Below are positions 1 through 6,893 of a DNA stretch of 47,483 nucleotides, one piece after another (the stretch's first letter is position 1; every line of letters begins with the position of its first letter). The DNA comes from Marinosulfonomonas sp. (GTDB taxonomy: Bacteria > Pseudomonadota > Alphaproteobacteria > Rhodobacterales > Rhodobacteraceae). A program made the position numbers and the translations under genes. The notes below the pieces were generated by a model. It worked only from the letters and a program-made list of their open reading frames with translations. It did not search any database and was not told the origin of the DNA. The stretch covers positions 1 through 47,483 of the forward strand of contig WFNH01000007.1 of the NCBI GenBank assembly GCA_015488685.1. Reading direction: 5' to 3'.

Positions 1-91
1 ATTTCTGTAAAGTTAAGTTGCTTATAGCAATACCTTCGCTTTCAGCCGTATCGAGTACGAAATTTGCGATTTCTCGTCCATCATAAGCCAT
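1..91 (-). CDS. Panacea/SocA-like (DUF4065) domain protein, N-terminal fragment
   Basis: Only the first 30 codons lie in the window; the gene runs off the left edge. From the ATG at 91 the protein begins MAYDGREIANFVLDTAE and reaches the edge at NLTLQK. This matches the start of the Panacea (DUF4065, SocA-like) domain, in which a short helix is followed by a conserved LQKLLYF-type segment. Family members are usually antitoxins or phage-associated proteins, and in Caulobacter SocA acts as an adaptor for toxin degradation. AGGG about 8 nt upstream is a fair ribosome site. No partner gene is visible on its 5' side, so any toxin would lie to the left of the window. The identification rests on 30 residues. 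Confidence 0.6.
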   Translation of the reverse strand, partial: MAYDGREIANFVLDTAESEGIAISNLTLQK

Positions 92-384
92 TATGAGCAC
101 CCTATATGTTCCCTTTACGTTCTAAATAGCAAATGCGATTCTGTCAAGGCGTGTGTTAACCAATGGTGGTCTTGAGGGGGTAGATGAAAATCATACATTG
201 ATTGGATGTGGGTCAATTACCATCGAGTATAATGATTATCTTCCCGACTAGTCATGTATTTCAAACCAACATCAACATCCCCTCCCAACCCCCTGACTCC
301 ACGACTCTTTCCGACTTATCCACCGATTATCCACAATAAAATCAAAGACTTATCCCCAAGAAATTTCACCGCCCGCGTCGATTT
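92..384. other. AT-rich intergenic stretch
   Basis: No coding frame here has a credible start, ribosome site and family resemblance. The stretch is visibly richer in A and T than the rest of the window. It contains a TATAAT hexamer inside a short palindromic run near 228-238 and, at 316-358, the three DnaA-box-like sites listed separately. A TTAACCA half-site near 156 resembles half of a CtrA site, but no second half is present. Confidence 0.5.
316..358 (+). promoter_or_regulatory. Cluster of three DnaA-box-like sites
   Basis: TTATCCACC at 316-324, TTATCCACA at 327-335 and TTATCCCCA at 350-358 lie in the same orientation. The middle one equals the high-affinity E. coli DnaA box and the others differ from it at one position. 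Starts are 11 and 23 bp apart, close to whole helical turns. With the AT-rich flank this could be part of a replication origin, a DnaA-regulated promoter or a DnaA-titration site. No dnaA, parA/parB, hemE or plasmid replication gene is visible nearby, so function stays open. Confidence 0.5.
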
Positions 385-766
385 TTCTTGAACGACTCAC
401 TTTCATTTGCAACCCTTTCATTACAGCGAAGGGTTCTTAGAACCCCCAGCGATACGCAAAGGCCCCCAGGGACCAGAGCGAATTGGAAGGAAGTCTTCGG
501 ACGGAAAGCCGAAACGCGAAAGTATGTGGGCAACAGCAAGTCCGTATGGGTTTTTCGGAACAAATGCGAACAGGCAGTTGATCACGGGTACAGCGGGTCA
601 TGGATGATCTTCGGATTAGACATGGCAGCAAAGGTTCCTTCGGGAACCCGCGCACATGAGGAGGATAACCCTTCGGGGTGAACCAATTCAGGAAGACGTC
701 AGGACGTGTCGCAAGGCACAATGCAAAGACCGCGTCTGAGCACCTGGCGTCTTTTCCTGTTTTTGG
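385..766 (+). ncRNA. Candidate structured RNA rich in UUCG tetraloops, unidentified
   Basis: This stretch folds into many short GC hairpins closed by stable tetraloops. GTC-TTCG-GAC is at 493-502, GATC-TTCG-GATT at 606-617, GGTTCC-TTCG-GGAACC at 633-648, ACCC-TTCG-GGGT at 668-679, and GTGTC-GCAA-GGCAC at 706-719. A GGGTTC/GAACCC hairpin lies at 431-445. A long stem pairs 690-703 with 743-758 and is followed by TTTTT, like an intrinsic terminator, so transcription would be left to right and end near 766. The 5' end is a guess. The reading frames across it have no recognisable protein. Hallmarks of tmRNA, RNase P RNA and SRP RNA were looked for and not found. A Rhodobacterales-specific regulatory RNA is possible. 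Confidence 0.45.
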
Positions 767-1090
767 ACCCCAAAAACCAACACACCCCCCAAACGAAAAC
801 GAGGCCCGCGCGCCATATGCACCCGAGCCTCGCCGTCAGTTAATGCAGTGCCGCGTCTATGCACCTGTATGTCAGCCGATACACTGTGCGTGGGCCAAGA
901 TCAACTATATCTTGTGGCTAAATGCAATATTTCCGCTATAATAATGCCAAGCAACAACAGGTAGTGGCGAGTGCGGTTCTGTGCCGGTTCCCTGAATATA
1001 GCGATACGCTCGCGCGGCAATCCGTCCATTCGCGTAAATTCCGACAACATGCTAACAGTTTCGAAGATTTTCAGAACACGGGAAAAGACC
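767..1090. other. Intergenic region between RNA candidate and transporter gene
   Basis: I see no gene here. A CGAGGC/GCCTCG hairpin pairs 800-805 with 827-832 and may be a second terminator for the upstream RNA. The right half carries the candidate promoter at 912-942 and the leader of the transporter gene. An in-frame GTG at 971 could extend that protein by 40 residues, but the extension has no membrane or family character. Confidence 0.4.
912..942 (+). promoter_or_regulatory. Candidate promoter of the TDT transporter gene
   Basis: A perfect TATAAT (-10) lies at 937-942 and TTGTGG (-35) at 912-917, with a 19-nt spacer, slightly long for sigma-70. Transcription would start near 950, giving a leader of about 140 nt. 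Confidence 0.3.
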
Positions 1091-2074
1091 ATGACAGACA
1101 CCCCCGAATCCGCTGCCCAATCCGGTTCCAGCCTGACCCATTATCCGATCACATTTTATGCGGTTACGATGGGCCTGTTCGGCCTGACGCTTGCCCTTTA
1201 CGCGGCCAGCCGCGTGATGCCGTGGCTGGCTTCGGCCAGTCATGTGATGGTCTGGGTGTCTATTGCTGTTTTCGTCGCTGTTACAATTGGTTATGTCTCT
1301 AAAATGGTATTGCGGACTCCTGCATTTATCGGTGAATGGCACCACCCGATCCGGGTTGCATTTTACCCCGCAGCCTCGATTTCCCTGTTGCTGATGGCGG
1401 GTTGCTTTTTGCCCGAAGAAGAAGGCATCGCCAACATCCTGTGGATCATGGGGGCCGTGTTGCAGGGCGGTCTGACGCTGGCGATCCTTGCCCGTTGGAT
1501 CGGCCATAAACCCTTTGAATACAGCCACATTAACCCCGCCTGGTTCATCCCTGCTGTCGGCAACGTCGTCGTCCCCGCCGCCGGTGCCCCACTGGGATAC
1601 CACGACCTGTCGTGGCTGTTCTTCTCTGGTGGGTTATTGTTCTGGATCATACTGTTAACCCTTGTGATGAACCGGCTGATTTTTCACACACCACTGCCCG
1701 GCAAGCTGCTTCCGACGCTGGTTATCATGATCGCGCCACCGGCTGTTTCCTTCATTTCCTACATGAATCTGAATAACGGCCAGGTGGATGCCTTTGCACA
1801 TATCCTGCTGAATCTGGGCTATGTATTCGCGCTACTTGTGCTGACGCAACTGCCGAAAATCATGAAGCTGCCTTTTGCCATGTCCTTCTGGGCGCTATCG
1901 TTTCCGATTGCCTCCCTGACTATCGCATCCTTTAAGTATGCCGGTCTGGAAAACTCGCAATCGCATGAAATAATAGGGAAAATACTGCTGACTGTGCTGC
2001 TTGTCGTTATCATCACTCTGGTCTATCGCACCCTAGTTGCCATTGCGCGCGGACAGATTTGCCAGCCAGAGTAG
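1091..2074 (+). CDS. TDT/SLAC1 family transporter (TehA-like)
   Basis: A polytopic inner-membrane protein of 327 aa with about ten hydrophobic segments, the size and layout of the tellurite-resistance/dicarboxylate (TDT) family that includes TehA, Mae1 and plant SLAC1 anion channels. The segment NPAWFIPAVGNVVVPAAG near residue 140 is typical of the family, and the N-terminus (HYPITFYAVTMGLFGL) aligns with the first channel helix. I chose the ATG at 1091, behind a GGGAAAAGACC leader, over an in-frame GTG at 971 whose extension looks unlike the family. The substrate cannot be told from sequence; characterised relatives pass chloride, nitrate, malate or sulfite. It stands alone, followed by a small membrane protein gene. 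Confidence 0.85.
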   Translation: MTDTPESAAQSGSSLTHYPITFYAVTMGLFGLTLALYAASRVMPWLASASHVMVWVSIAVFVAVTIGYVSKMVLRTPAFIGEWHHPIRVAFYPAASISLLLMAGCFLPEEEGIANILWIMGAVLQGGLTLAILARWIGHKPFEYSHINPAWFIPAVGNVVVPAAGAPLGYHDLSWLFFSGGLLFWIILLTLVMNRLIFHTPLPGKLLPTLVIMIAPPAVSFISYMNLNNGQVDAFAHILLNLGYVFALLVLTQLPKIMKLPFAMSFWALSFPIASLTIASFKYAGLENSQSHEIIGKILLTVLLVVIITLVYRTLVAIARGQICQPE

Positions 2075-2149
2075 ATGACTTGGATCAAAGACACATATCA
2101 CGGAAATGAAGTATCATTCTTGCAACGGAACTCGTAGGAGGATTCTTGC

Positions 2150-2335
2150 ATGGTTAGGCTGGCAATGCTGCTCTATTCGTTTATTTCTGCAACCTTGGTG
2201 GGTGTGCTGATCATTGCCGTTCTTGTGGCAGGATACGGAACCCAAATGCCGATAATCTATGCTGCAATCGCAGGGTTTATTCTGGCAGGTCCGGTTGCGT
2301 GGCTTGTGGCAAAAAGGATATCGGCGCTCAAATAA
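2150..2335 (+). CDS. Small two-helix membrane protein, often mislabelled CTP synthetase
   Basis: A 61-aa protein made almost wholly of two hydrophobic segments (residues about 5-28 and 33-52), ending in a basic AKRISALK tail. A strong TAGGAGG ribosome site at 2135-2141 fixes the ATG at 2150. Short proteins of this kind are common in Rhodobacterales and, as I recall, are often carried in databases as CTP synthetase, although they are far too short and hydrophobic for that enzyme. Real function is unknown. It starts 75 nt after the transporter gene and could share its transcript. Confidence 0.65.
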   Translation: MVRLAMLLYSFISATLVGVLIIAVLVAGYGTQMPIIYAAIAGFILAGPVAWLVAKRISALK

Positions 2336-2401
2336 CATTTGGATTGCCCGAAGGGGGCGCCCCGTGGAGCGAATCCGGTCCATCTGCGCAGGTCTTCATG
2401 T

Positions 2402-3172
2402 CTAAGCGTCGAAAAAGGCCCGCGCGGTTTCGGTGAATTCACGCGGTTTTTCCGCATGCAGCCAATGGCCCACGCCTGCGATACGGGCAAAACGGGCCTT
2501 TGGGAACAGAGCTTTGATGGTGCTGCGGTATTCGGGCAGGATGTAGTCTGACTCACCCCCTGACAGAAACAGGGTGGGGCCGTCGAACGTCCCTTCCTCA
2601 TCGGGAAACCCCATAATCAGCGGCATTTCCCGTTCCAGCACATCCAGATTCAGCCGCCATCGCCTGTTCTTGACATCCAGCGATTGCAGCAGGAAGGCGC
2701 GAACGCCGTCTTCGGGGATGTCTTTGGCCAACATCCGGTCTGCATCTGATCGCTTTTCAACCTGTGACAAATCCAATCCGCGCATGGCGTGGATATAGGG
2801 CACCTGTGTGCGGTCATATACTACCGGCGCAATGTCGGCGACCAGCAGACGGCGCACAAGGGTAGGGTGGGTCAGCGCCAGCATCATCGCTGCCTTGCCG
2901 CCCATGGAATGGCCGATGACATCCGCTTGCCCGCCATTGGCTTTGATCACCTCGGCCAGATCTTCGGCCATATCGGGATAGCTGTGGCTGTTGAACCAAT
3001 CGCTTTCGCCGTGGTTGCGCATGTCGACGCTAATCACCTGTCTGTCATCCGACAGCCGCCTTGCAATTGCGCCCCAGTTTCGGGCCGAGCCATACAGCCC
3101 GTGCACAATCAGCAATGGGGGCCTGTCCGTCGGGGTGCCAGTTGTAACCGTGTTTAACATGCGACTTGTCAT
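2402..3172 (-). CDS. Alpha/beta-fold hydrolase (YbfF-like esterase)
   Basis: A 256-aa single-domain alpha/beta hydrolase. LLIVHGLYGSARNW near the N-terminus supplies the oxyanion-hole HG, VDMRNHGESDW is the following conserved loop, and GHSMGGKAAM carries the nucleophile serine. The acid is probably in FLSGGESDYI, and the histidine is in GVGHWLHAEKP near the C-terminus, so the triad is complete. Closest in layout to E. coli YbfF and other small acyl-ester hydrolases; substrate unknown. The ATG at 3172 is preferred to an in-frame TTG two codons earlier; neither has a clear ribosome site, and a third ATG lies at 3160. It reads opposite to its neighbours and stands alone. Confidence 0.85.
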   Translation of the reverse strand: MTSRMLNTVTTGTPTDRPPLLIVHGLYGSARNWGAIARRLSDDRQVISVDMRNHGESDWFNSHSYPDMAEDLAEVIKANGGQADVIGHSMGGKAAMMLALTHPTLVRRLLVADIAPVVYDRTQVPYIHAMRGLDLSQVEKRSDADRMLAKDIPEDGVRAFLLQSLDVKNRRWRLNLDVLEREMPLIMGFPDEEGTFDGPTLFLSGGESDYILPEYRSTIKALFPKARFARIAGVGHWLHAEKPREFTETARAFFDA

Positions 3173-3257
3173 AGCCAAGTGCTGTCAATTGCGCCAGAGG
3201 TGTTGAGTGTCGGTGCCGCCATTGTTATCAAGCGCGGATTAACGGGTGGGATATATT

Positions 3258-3626
3258 TTGACCGAGACGATTCACGATATGGCCGAAGAGGTGGCAGCGC
3301 TGATGAAAGAGCGGCTGAGCATTCGCGGCCGCGATCTGGCCGCGAAACTGCGCCATACCGGACGAATGATGCCCAAACGGCTGAAGCGCGAGGCCGCCTA
3401 TCTGGCCGAGGCGGCGCAACTATCTGAAAACCCGCGCCTGCTAAAGATGATTGATATGGCGCGTGCCGAGGCGGCGCATCGCGATTGTCTGGAATTTCTG
3501 CGAAAGGTGGACGCGGCGGACCGGCGCAAGGGCGTGGTTCTGGGTATATTGGCCAGCCTTGCCATGACGTTTCTGGTGGTGTCCATGCTGGTCATAATTG
3601 TGCTGGTTTGGCGCGGCTATATATAA
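3258..3626 (+). CDS. Uncharacterised protein with C-terminal membrane anchor
   Basis: A protein of about 122 aa. The first 90 residues are highly charged and predicted helical (KERLSIRGRDLAAKLRHTG, then MPKRLKREAAYLAEAA), and a single hydrophobic helix spans the last 25 residues (GVVLGILASLAMTFLVVSML). The best start is a TTG at 3258, seven bases after GGTGGG; a GTG at 3246 in the same frame has no site. This layout suggests a tail-anchored protein facing the cytoplasm. It lies 64 nt before the TetR gene of the PspA module and may belong to that stress unit, but nothing in it shows function. Confidence 0.65.
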   Translation: MTETIHDMAEEVAALMKERLSIRGRDLAAKLRHTGRMMPKRLKREAAYLAEAAQLSENPRLLKMIDMARAEAAHRDCLEFLRKVDAADRRKGVVLGILASLAMTFLVVSMLVIIVLVWRGYI

Positions 3627-3662
3627 GCGGCTTTTCAAAACGCCACGGGTGGGGTAGTTCCA

Positions 3663-3675
3663 TGAACGAAGTTCA
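3663..3675. promoter_or_regulatory. TGAAC-N3-GTTCA operator in the TetR leader
   Basis: TGAACGAAGTTCA is a perfect 5+5 palindrome with a 3-bp centre, ending 15 nt before the GTG of the TetR gene and abutting its AGGA ribosome site. Three further copies of the same TGAAC-N3-GTTCA pattern stand upstream of pspA. This points to autorepression by the TetR protein. Confidence 0.65.
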
Positions 3676-3690
3676 GGAAAGGAATACCCC

Positions 3691-4287
3691 GTGGCAGGCA
3701 AAGTTCAGGAACGACAGGCAAAACTGCGCGAACGTCTGATTGACGCGGGCGAGGCGCAGGTTATTGCCGGTGGTGCGTCATCCATGAAAGCGCGCGATCT
3801 AGCGCGCGAGGCAGGGTGTGCGTTGGGCGCGATCTATAACGTATTTGACGATATGCAGGCGTTGTTGATGGCGATCAACATGCGCACCTTTCGGCGGATG
3901 GGGCAGGTGGTGGCGGCTTCGCAGGAAGGCACCGAAGGGCTGGATCCCAACGAGCGGATGATCCGCATGGCCACGGCCTATTTATACTTTGCGGCTGAAA
4001 ATACGAATCTGTGGCGGGCGTTGTTTGATCTGGAAATGTCGGTCGATAGCCGCGTTCCGGACTGGTATCTAGAGGAATTGGCGCGTTTGTTTGCCTATAT
4101 CGCGGCCCCTTTGGCAGAATTATTTCCCGAGAAAAACGAAGGCGAGCTGGACCTGATGACTCGCGCAATGTTTTCCTCGGTTCATGGTATCGTGTTGTTA
4201 GGGTTGGAAAAACGCATATCCGGTGTGCCAATTGAACGGGTGCAGGAAATGCTGAAACAGCTTCTTTGCCAAATTGGAAACAAATAA
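3691..4287 (+). CDS. TetR/AcrR family regulator of the PspA-YiaA operon
   Basis: A 198-aa TetR-type repressor. Residues about 10-55 form the helix-turn-helix, with MKARDLAREAGCALGAIYNV as turn and recognition helix. The C-terminal three quarters is the helical ligand-binding and dimer domain. The start is GTG at 3691 behind AGGAAAGGA; the nearby ATG at 3662 is out of frame. It sits directly upstream of pspA and yiaA, and the same 13-bp palindrome occurs once before its own start and three times before pspA. I infer that it represses itself and the envelope-stress genes and is released by an unknown ligand or membrane signal. This differs from the enterobacterial arrangement, where the sigma-54 activator PspF controls psp. 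Confidence 0.85.
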   Translation: MAGKVQERQAKLRERLIDAGEAQVIAGGASSMKARDLAREAGCALGAIYNVFDDMQALLMAINMRTFRRMGQVVAASQEGTEGLDPNERMIRMATAYLYFAAENTNLWRALFDLEMSVDSRVPDWYLEELARLFAYIAAPLAELFPEKNEGELDLMTRAMFSSVHGIVLLGLEKRISGVPIERVQEMLKQLLCQIGNK

Positions 4288-4288
4288 T

Positions 4289-4332
4289 TTCCTGAACAAT
4301 GTTCAAAATAATACTTGAACATTGTTCAGGAA
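4289..4332. promoter_or_regulatory. Perfect 18-bp inverted repeat holding two TetR operators
   Basis: Arms 4289-4306 and 4315-4332 are exact reverse complements around an 8-bp centre. Each arm contains a smaller palindrome, TGAACAATGTTCA (4293-4305) and TGAACATTGTTCA (4316-4328), spaced 23 bp apart. The right copy overlaps the predicted -35 element of pspA, as expected for a repressor site. The structure also sits just after the TetR stop codon but lacks a T-run, so it is better read as an operator than a terminator. Confidence 0.75.
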
Positions 4333-4342
4333 TCTCTATATC
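4315..4342 (+). promoter_or_regulatory. Predicted sigma-70 promoter of pspA
   Basis: TTGAAC at 4315-4320 and TATATC at 4337-4342 are separated by 16 bp, a good sigma-70-type match. The -35 lies inside the second operator palindrome, and the third operator lies just downstream of the expected start point, so bound repressor would block both entry and escape of RNA polymerase. Confidence 0.5.
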
Positions 4343-4350
4343 TCGTTTCA

Positions 4351-4363
4351 TGAACATTGTTCA
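4351..4363. promoter_or_regulatory. Third pspA operator palindrome
   Basis: TGAACATTGTTCA, identical to the copy at 4316-4328 and 35 bp from it, lies in the leader just before the AAAAGGAG ribosome site of pspA. With the copy at 3663-3675 it makes four sites in one 700-bp region. Confidence 0.7.
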
Positions 4364-4379
4364 CGAAAAGGAGATTAAG

Positions 4380-5057
4380 ATGTTTGGAACTCTGAAGACC
4401 CTGATAACCGGTGCGAATGCACGGGCAGAAGAACGGGTTCGCGATATATATTCCATCGAATTGATTGAGCAGAAAATCCGCGAGGCACAGGCCGGATTGC
4501 AGGCTGCCAAGGCCACATTGGCCAGCCTGATCCAGCGCAGCCGCGCCGAAGGGCGCCAGATTGAAGTGCTGGAAACCCGCGTAAAGGAAATGACATCCCG
4601 CGCCAAAGAAGCGCTGAAAGCGGGGCGCGACGATATGGCAGGCGAGGCCGCACAGGCGATCGCAGGCATGGAAAACGAACTGACCCTGCGGCGTGAAACC
4701 GCCAGCCGTCTGGACACGCGCATCCTGCGTCTGCGCCAATCGGTCGAGGCCACCAACCGGCGGATCATTGACCTGAAACAGGGTGCAATTGCTGCCAAGG
4801 CCGTGCGTCAGGAGCAGAACATCCAGAAACGCCTGAACACTACGCTGGCCGGTCAAAGCCCGATTGGCGAAGCCGAGGAGCTGATTGAACGGGTGCTGTC
4901 ACGGGATGATCCGTTCGAGCAAAGCGAAATCCTGAAGGAAATCGATCAGGGTCTAAGCAACGAGGATATCGGCGATCGTCTGGCCAGCGCCGGATTTGGC
5001 CCCGCCACCAAAGTCACCGCCGAGGACGTTTTGAAACGTTTGTCTAAAGGCAAGTAA
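4380..5057 (+). CDS. pspA: PspA/IM30 family membrane-stress protein
   Basis: A 225-aa, almost wholly coiled-coil protein of the PspA/IM30/Vipp1 (ESCRT-III-like) family. The amphipathic N-terminal helix (MFGTLKTLITGANARAEERV) would bind stressed membranes, and the long heptad-rich body from about residue 25 to 180 drives oligomer assembly. The last 45 residues (EILKEIDQGLSNEDIGDRL...) form a separate short domain seen in alphaproteobacterial members. PspA proteins bind the inner membrane and limit proton leakage. The start at 4380 follows AAAAGGAG with good spacing. It is controlled by the upstream operators and followed after 27 nt by a YiaA/B gene, together forming a compact envelope-stress operon. 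Confidence 0.85.
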   Translation: MFGTLKTLITGANARAEERVRDIYSIELIEQKIREAQAGLQAAKATLASLIQRSRAEGRQIEVLETRVKEMTSRAKEALKAGRDDMAGEAAQAIAGMENELTLRRETASRLDTRILRLRQSVEATNRRIIDLKQGAIAAKAVRQEQNIQKRLNTTLAGQSPIGEAEELIERVLSRDDPFEQSEILKEIDQGLSNEDIGDRLASAGFGPATKVTAEDVLKRLSKGK

Positions 5058-5084
5058 ACCAAGTATTTTTAAGGGACAAAGACA

Positions 5085-5372
5085 ATGCTGAACAACACAA
5101 ACACCGACAACAAACTGATCATTCTGCTGAACGCCGGGGGTGTGATTGCCGCCTATGTGCTGCTGATTATCTCGCTCTATAAATCCACCGAGGTGCCGCT
5201 GGCGACCAAAGGGTTTTGGGGCATCGGGGTGCTGATGCTGACGATCAGTCTGGTGAATTTCGTGAAGTACCTGTTTGACGCGCGGATGAACAATGACCGC
5301 ATCAGACAGCTGGAAGATGCGAAAAACGAAAAACTGCTGGAAGATTTTGTGAGCGATGTGAAAGAGGACTAG
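5085..5372 (+). CDS. YiaA/YiaB family inner-membrane protein
   Basis: A 95-aa protein with two membrane helices (about residues 10-30 and 42-62) and a charged cytoplasmic tail (MNNDRIRQLEDAKNEKLLED). The two-helix core with TKGFWGIGVLMLTISLVNFV fits the YiaA/B domain. Its tail has helical, coiled-coil-like character and may meet PspA; that is inference from operon position. AAGGGACAAAGAC precedes the ATG. A bidirectional-looking terminator follows. Function of the family is unknown, but pairing with pspA suggests a membrane sensor or partner. Confidence 0.75.
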   Translation: MLNNTNTDNKLIILLNAGGVIAAYVLLIISLYKSTEVPLATKGFWGIGVLMLTISLVNFVKYLFDARMNNDRIRQLEDAKNEKLLEDFVSDVKED

Positions 5373-5393
5373 TGCCCTTCCAGACAGTTGAAA

Positions 5394-5422
5394 GGCCCCG
5401 GATCAATTCCGGGGCCTTTTTT
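5394..5422. terminator. Intrinsic terminator between yiaA and glyA
   Basis: GGCCCCGG (5394-5401) pairs with CCGGGGCC (5409-5416) around a 7-nt loop, followed by TTTTTT and preceded by AAA on the other side. It serves the plus-strand psp operon and may also serve convergent glyA, whose stop is at 5426. Confidence 0.85.
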
Positions 5423-5425
5423 GTT

Positions 5426-6718
5426 TTACAGGTTCGGATACATCGGGAAACCTTCGCAAAGGGCTTCGACCTTGGCCTTTACTGCGGCTTCCACTGCCCC
5501 GTTGCCCTCTTCGCCATTGGCGGCCAGCCCGTCGACCACTTCGACAATCCAGTCGGCAATCTGGCGGAACTCGGCCTCGCCAAAGCCACGGGTGGTGCCG
5601 GCCGGTGTGCCCAGACGGATGCCGGATGTGACAAACGGCTTTTCAGGGTCAAACGGGATGCCGTTTTTGTTGCAGGTGATATGGGCGCGGCCCAATGCCT
5701 TTTCGGTGGCGTTGCCCTTTACGCCTTTGGGGCGCAGATCAACCAGCATCAGGTGGGTGTCGGTGCCGCCGGTGACGATGTCCAGCCCGCCCTTCATCAA
5801 CTGATCTGCCAGCGCAACCGCATTGGCGCGCACTGCCTTTTGGTAGTCCTTGAACTCGGGCCGCAGCGCTTCGCCAAAGGCCACGGCCTTGCCGGCGATC
5901 ACATGCATCAAGGGGCCCCCCTGAATGCCGGGGAAGATGGCGGAATTGACTTTTTTGGCGATGTCCTCGTCATTGGTCAGGATCATACCGCCGCGCGGGC
6001 CGCGCAGGGTTTTGTGGGTGGTGGTGGTGGCCACATGCGCATGCGGGAAAGGCGAGGGGTGTTCGCCCGCCGCAACCAGACCGGCGAAATGGGCCATGTC
6101 GACCATCAGATAGGCGCCGACCATATCGGCGATTTCGCGGAACCGCGCAAAATCGATCTGGCGCGGGATGGCGGAACCACCGGCGATGATCAGTTTGGGC
6201 TGGTGTTCTTTGGCCAAGGCCTCGACCTGATCGTAATCAATGCGGTTGTCGTCGCGTTTCACGCCGTATTGCACCGCGTTGAACCATTTGCCGGACTGGT
6301 TGGGGGCCGCCCCGTGGGTCAGGTGCCCGCCCGAAGCAAGGTTCATGCCCAGAATGGTGTCGCCGGGCTTGATCAGGGCGTTGAACACGCCTTGGTTGGC
6401 CTGTGAACCCGAGTTGGGCTGTACATTTGCAAATTCACAGCCGAACAACTGTTTGGCGCGCTCAATCGCCAGCGTTTCGGCCACGTCGACATATTGGCAA
6501 CCGCCATAATACCGGCGGCCCGGATAGCCTTCGGCGTATTTGTTGGTCATGACCGATCCTTGGGCCTCCATCACGGCCGCCGAAACGATATTCTCGCTGG
6601 CAATCAGCTCGATTTCGGCGCGTTGCCGGCCCAGCTCGTCGGTGATGGATTTGAAGATTTCAGGATCGCGGGTGGCGAGGGCTTCGGTAAAGAAACCGGC
6701 GTCTTTGGTGTTGGTCAT
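5426..6718 (-). CDS. glyA: Serine hydroxymethyltransferase
   Basis: A 430-aa PLP enzyme that interconverts serine and glycine while charging tetrahydrofolate with a one-carbon unit, in the cytoplasm. The PLP-binding lysine is Lys236 in [11 protein letters not shown]. Other family blocks include [10 protein letters not shown] near residue 40, [15 protein letters not shown] at 59-73, QPNSGSQAN at 100-108 and VDMAHFAGL at 206-214. Length is normal. The ATG at 6718 follows AAGGAG with 9-nt spacing; an upstream in-frame ATG at 6739 would bury that site. It is divergent from nadK across a 175-bp region that must hold both promoters; I saw no riboswitch there. Confidence 0.96.
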   Translation of the reverse strand: MTNTKDAGFFTEALATRDPEIFKSITDELGRQRAEIELIASENIVSAAVMEAQGSVMTNKYAEGYPGRRYYGGCQYVDVAETLAIERAKQLFGCEFANVQPNSGSQANQGVFNALIKPGDTILGMNLASGGHLTHGAAPNQSGKWFNAVQYGVKRDDNRIDYDQVEALAKEHQPKLIIAGGSAIPRQIDFARFREIADMVGAYLMVDMAHFAGLVAAGEHPSPFPHAHVATTTTHKTLRGPRGGMILTNDEDIAKKVNSAIFPGIQGGPLMHVIAGKAVAFGEALRPEFKDYQKAVRANAVALADQLMKGGLDIVTGGTDTHLMLVDLRPKGVKGNATEKALGRAHITCNKNGIPFDPEKPFVTSGIRLGTPAGTTRGFGEAEFRQIADWIVEVVDGLAANGEEGNGAVEAAVKAKVEALCEGFPMYPNL

Positions 6719-6893
6719 TTTGGGGACTCCTTGGCGCAAAAATAAGGCTTGCCGCCCTCATATCGTAGAAATTGCGCCGTGATAAGCCAATAAAACGACA
6801 CATGATTATGAATTGCCGTCACACAGGGCGGCGGGGGGCTTGTGTTTTGTGCAATCGCGGTCAAAGTGGGCGCAAGACAAAGGAAAAAGCCCG

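Noticed and set aside
388-721. Overlapping short frames on both strands (plus 388-681, minus 437-721) as protein genes
   Set aside because: They cover the tetraloop-rich region, have no ribosome sites or recognisable domains, and the stem-loops explain the open frames better.
385-766. Identification of the structured region as tmRNA, RNase P RNA or SRP RNA
   Set aside because: No tag-peptide frame or tRNA-like ACCA end, no GAGGAAAGUCC-type P4 core, and no SRP GNAR/GGAAG helix were found.
971-1090. Upstream GTG start for the TDT transporter
   Set aside because: The added 40 residues are not hydrophobic and have no family match; the ATG at 1091 begins just before the first helix.
4289-4332. 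Reading the 18-bp inverted repeat as the TetR gene terminator
   Set aside because: There is no T-run, the arms each contain the shared operator palindrome, and the right arm overlaps a -35 element.
5372-6406. 344-aa plus-strand frame opposite glyA
   Set aside because: Antisense shadow of serine hydroxymethyltransferase with no ribosome site.
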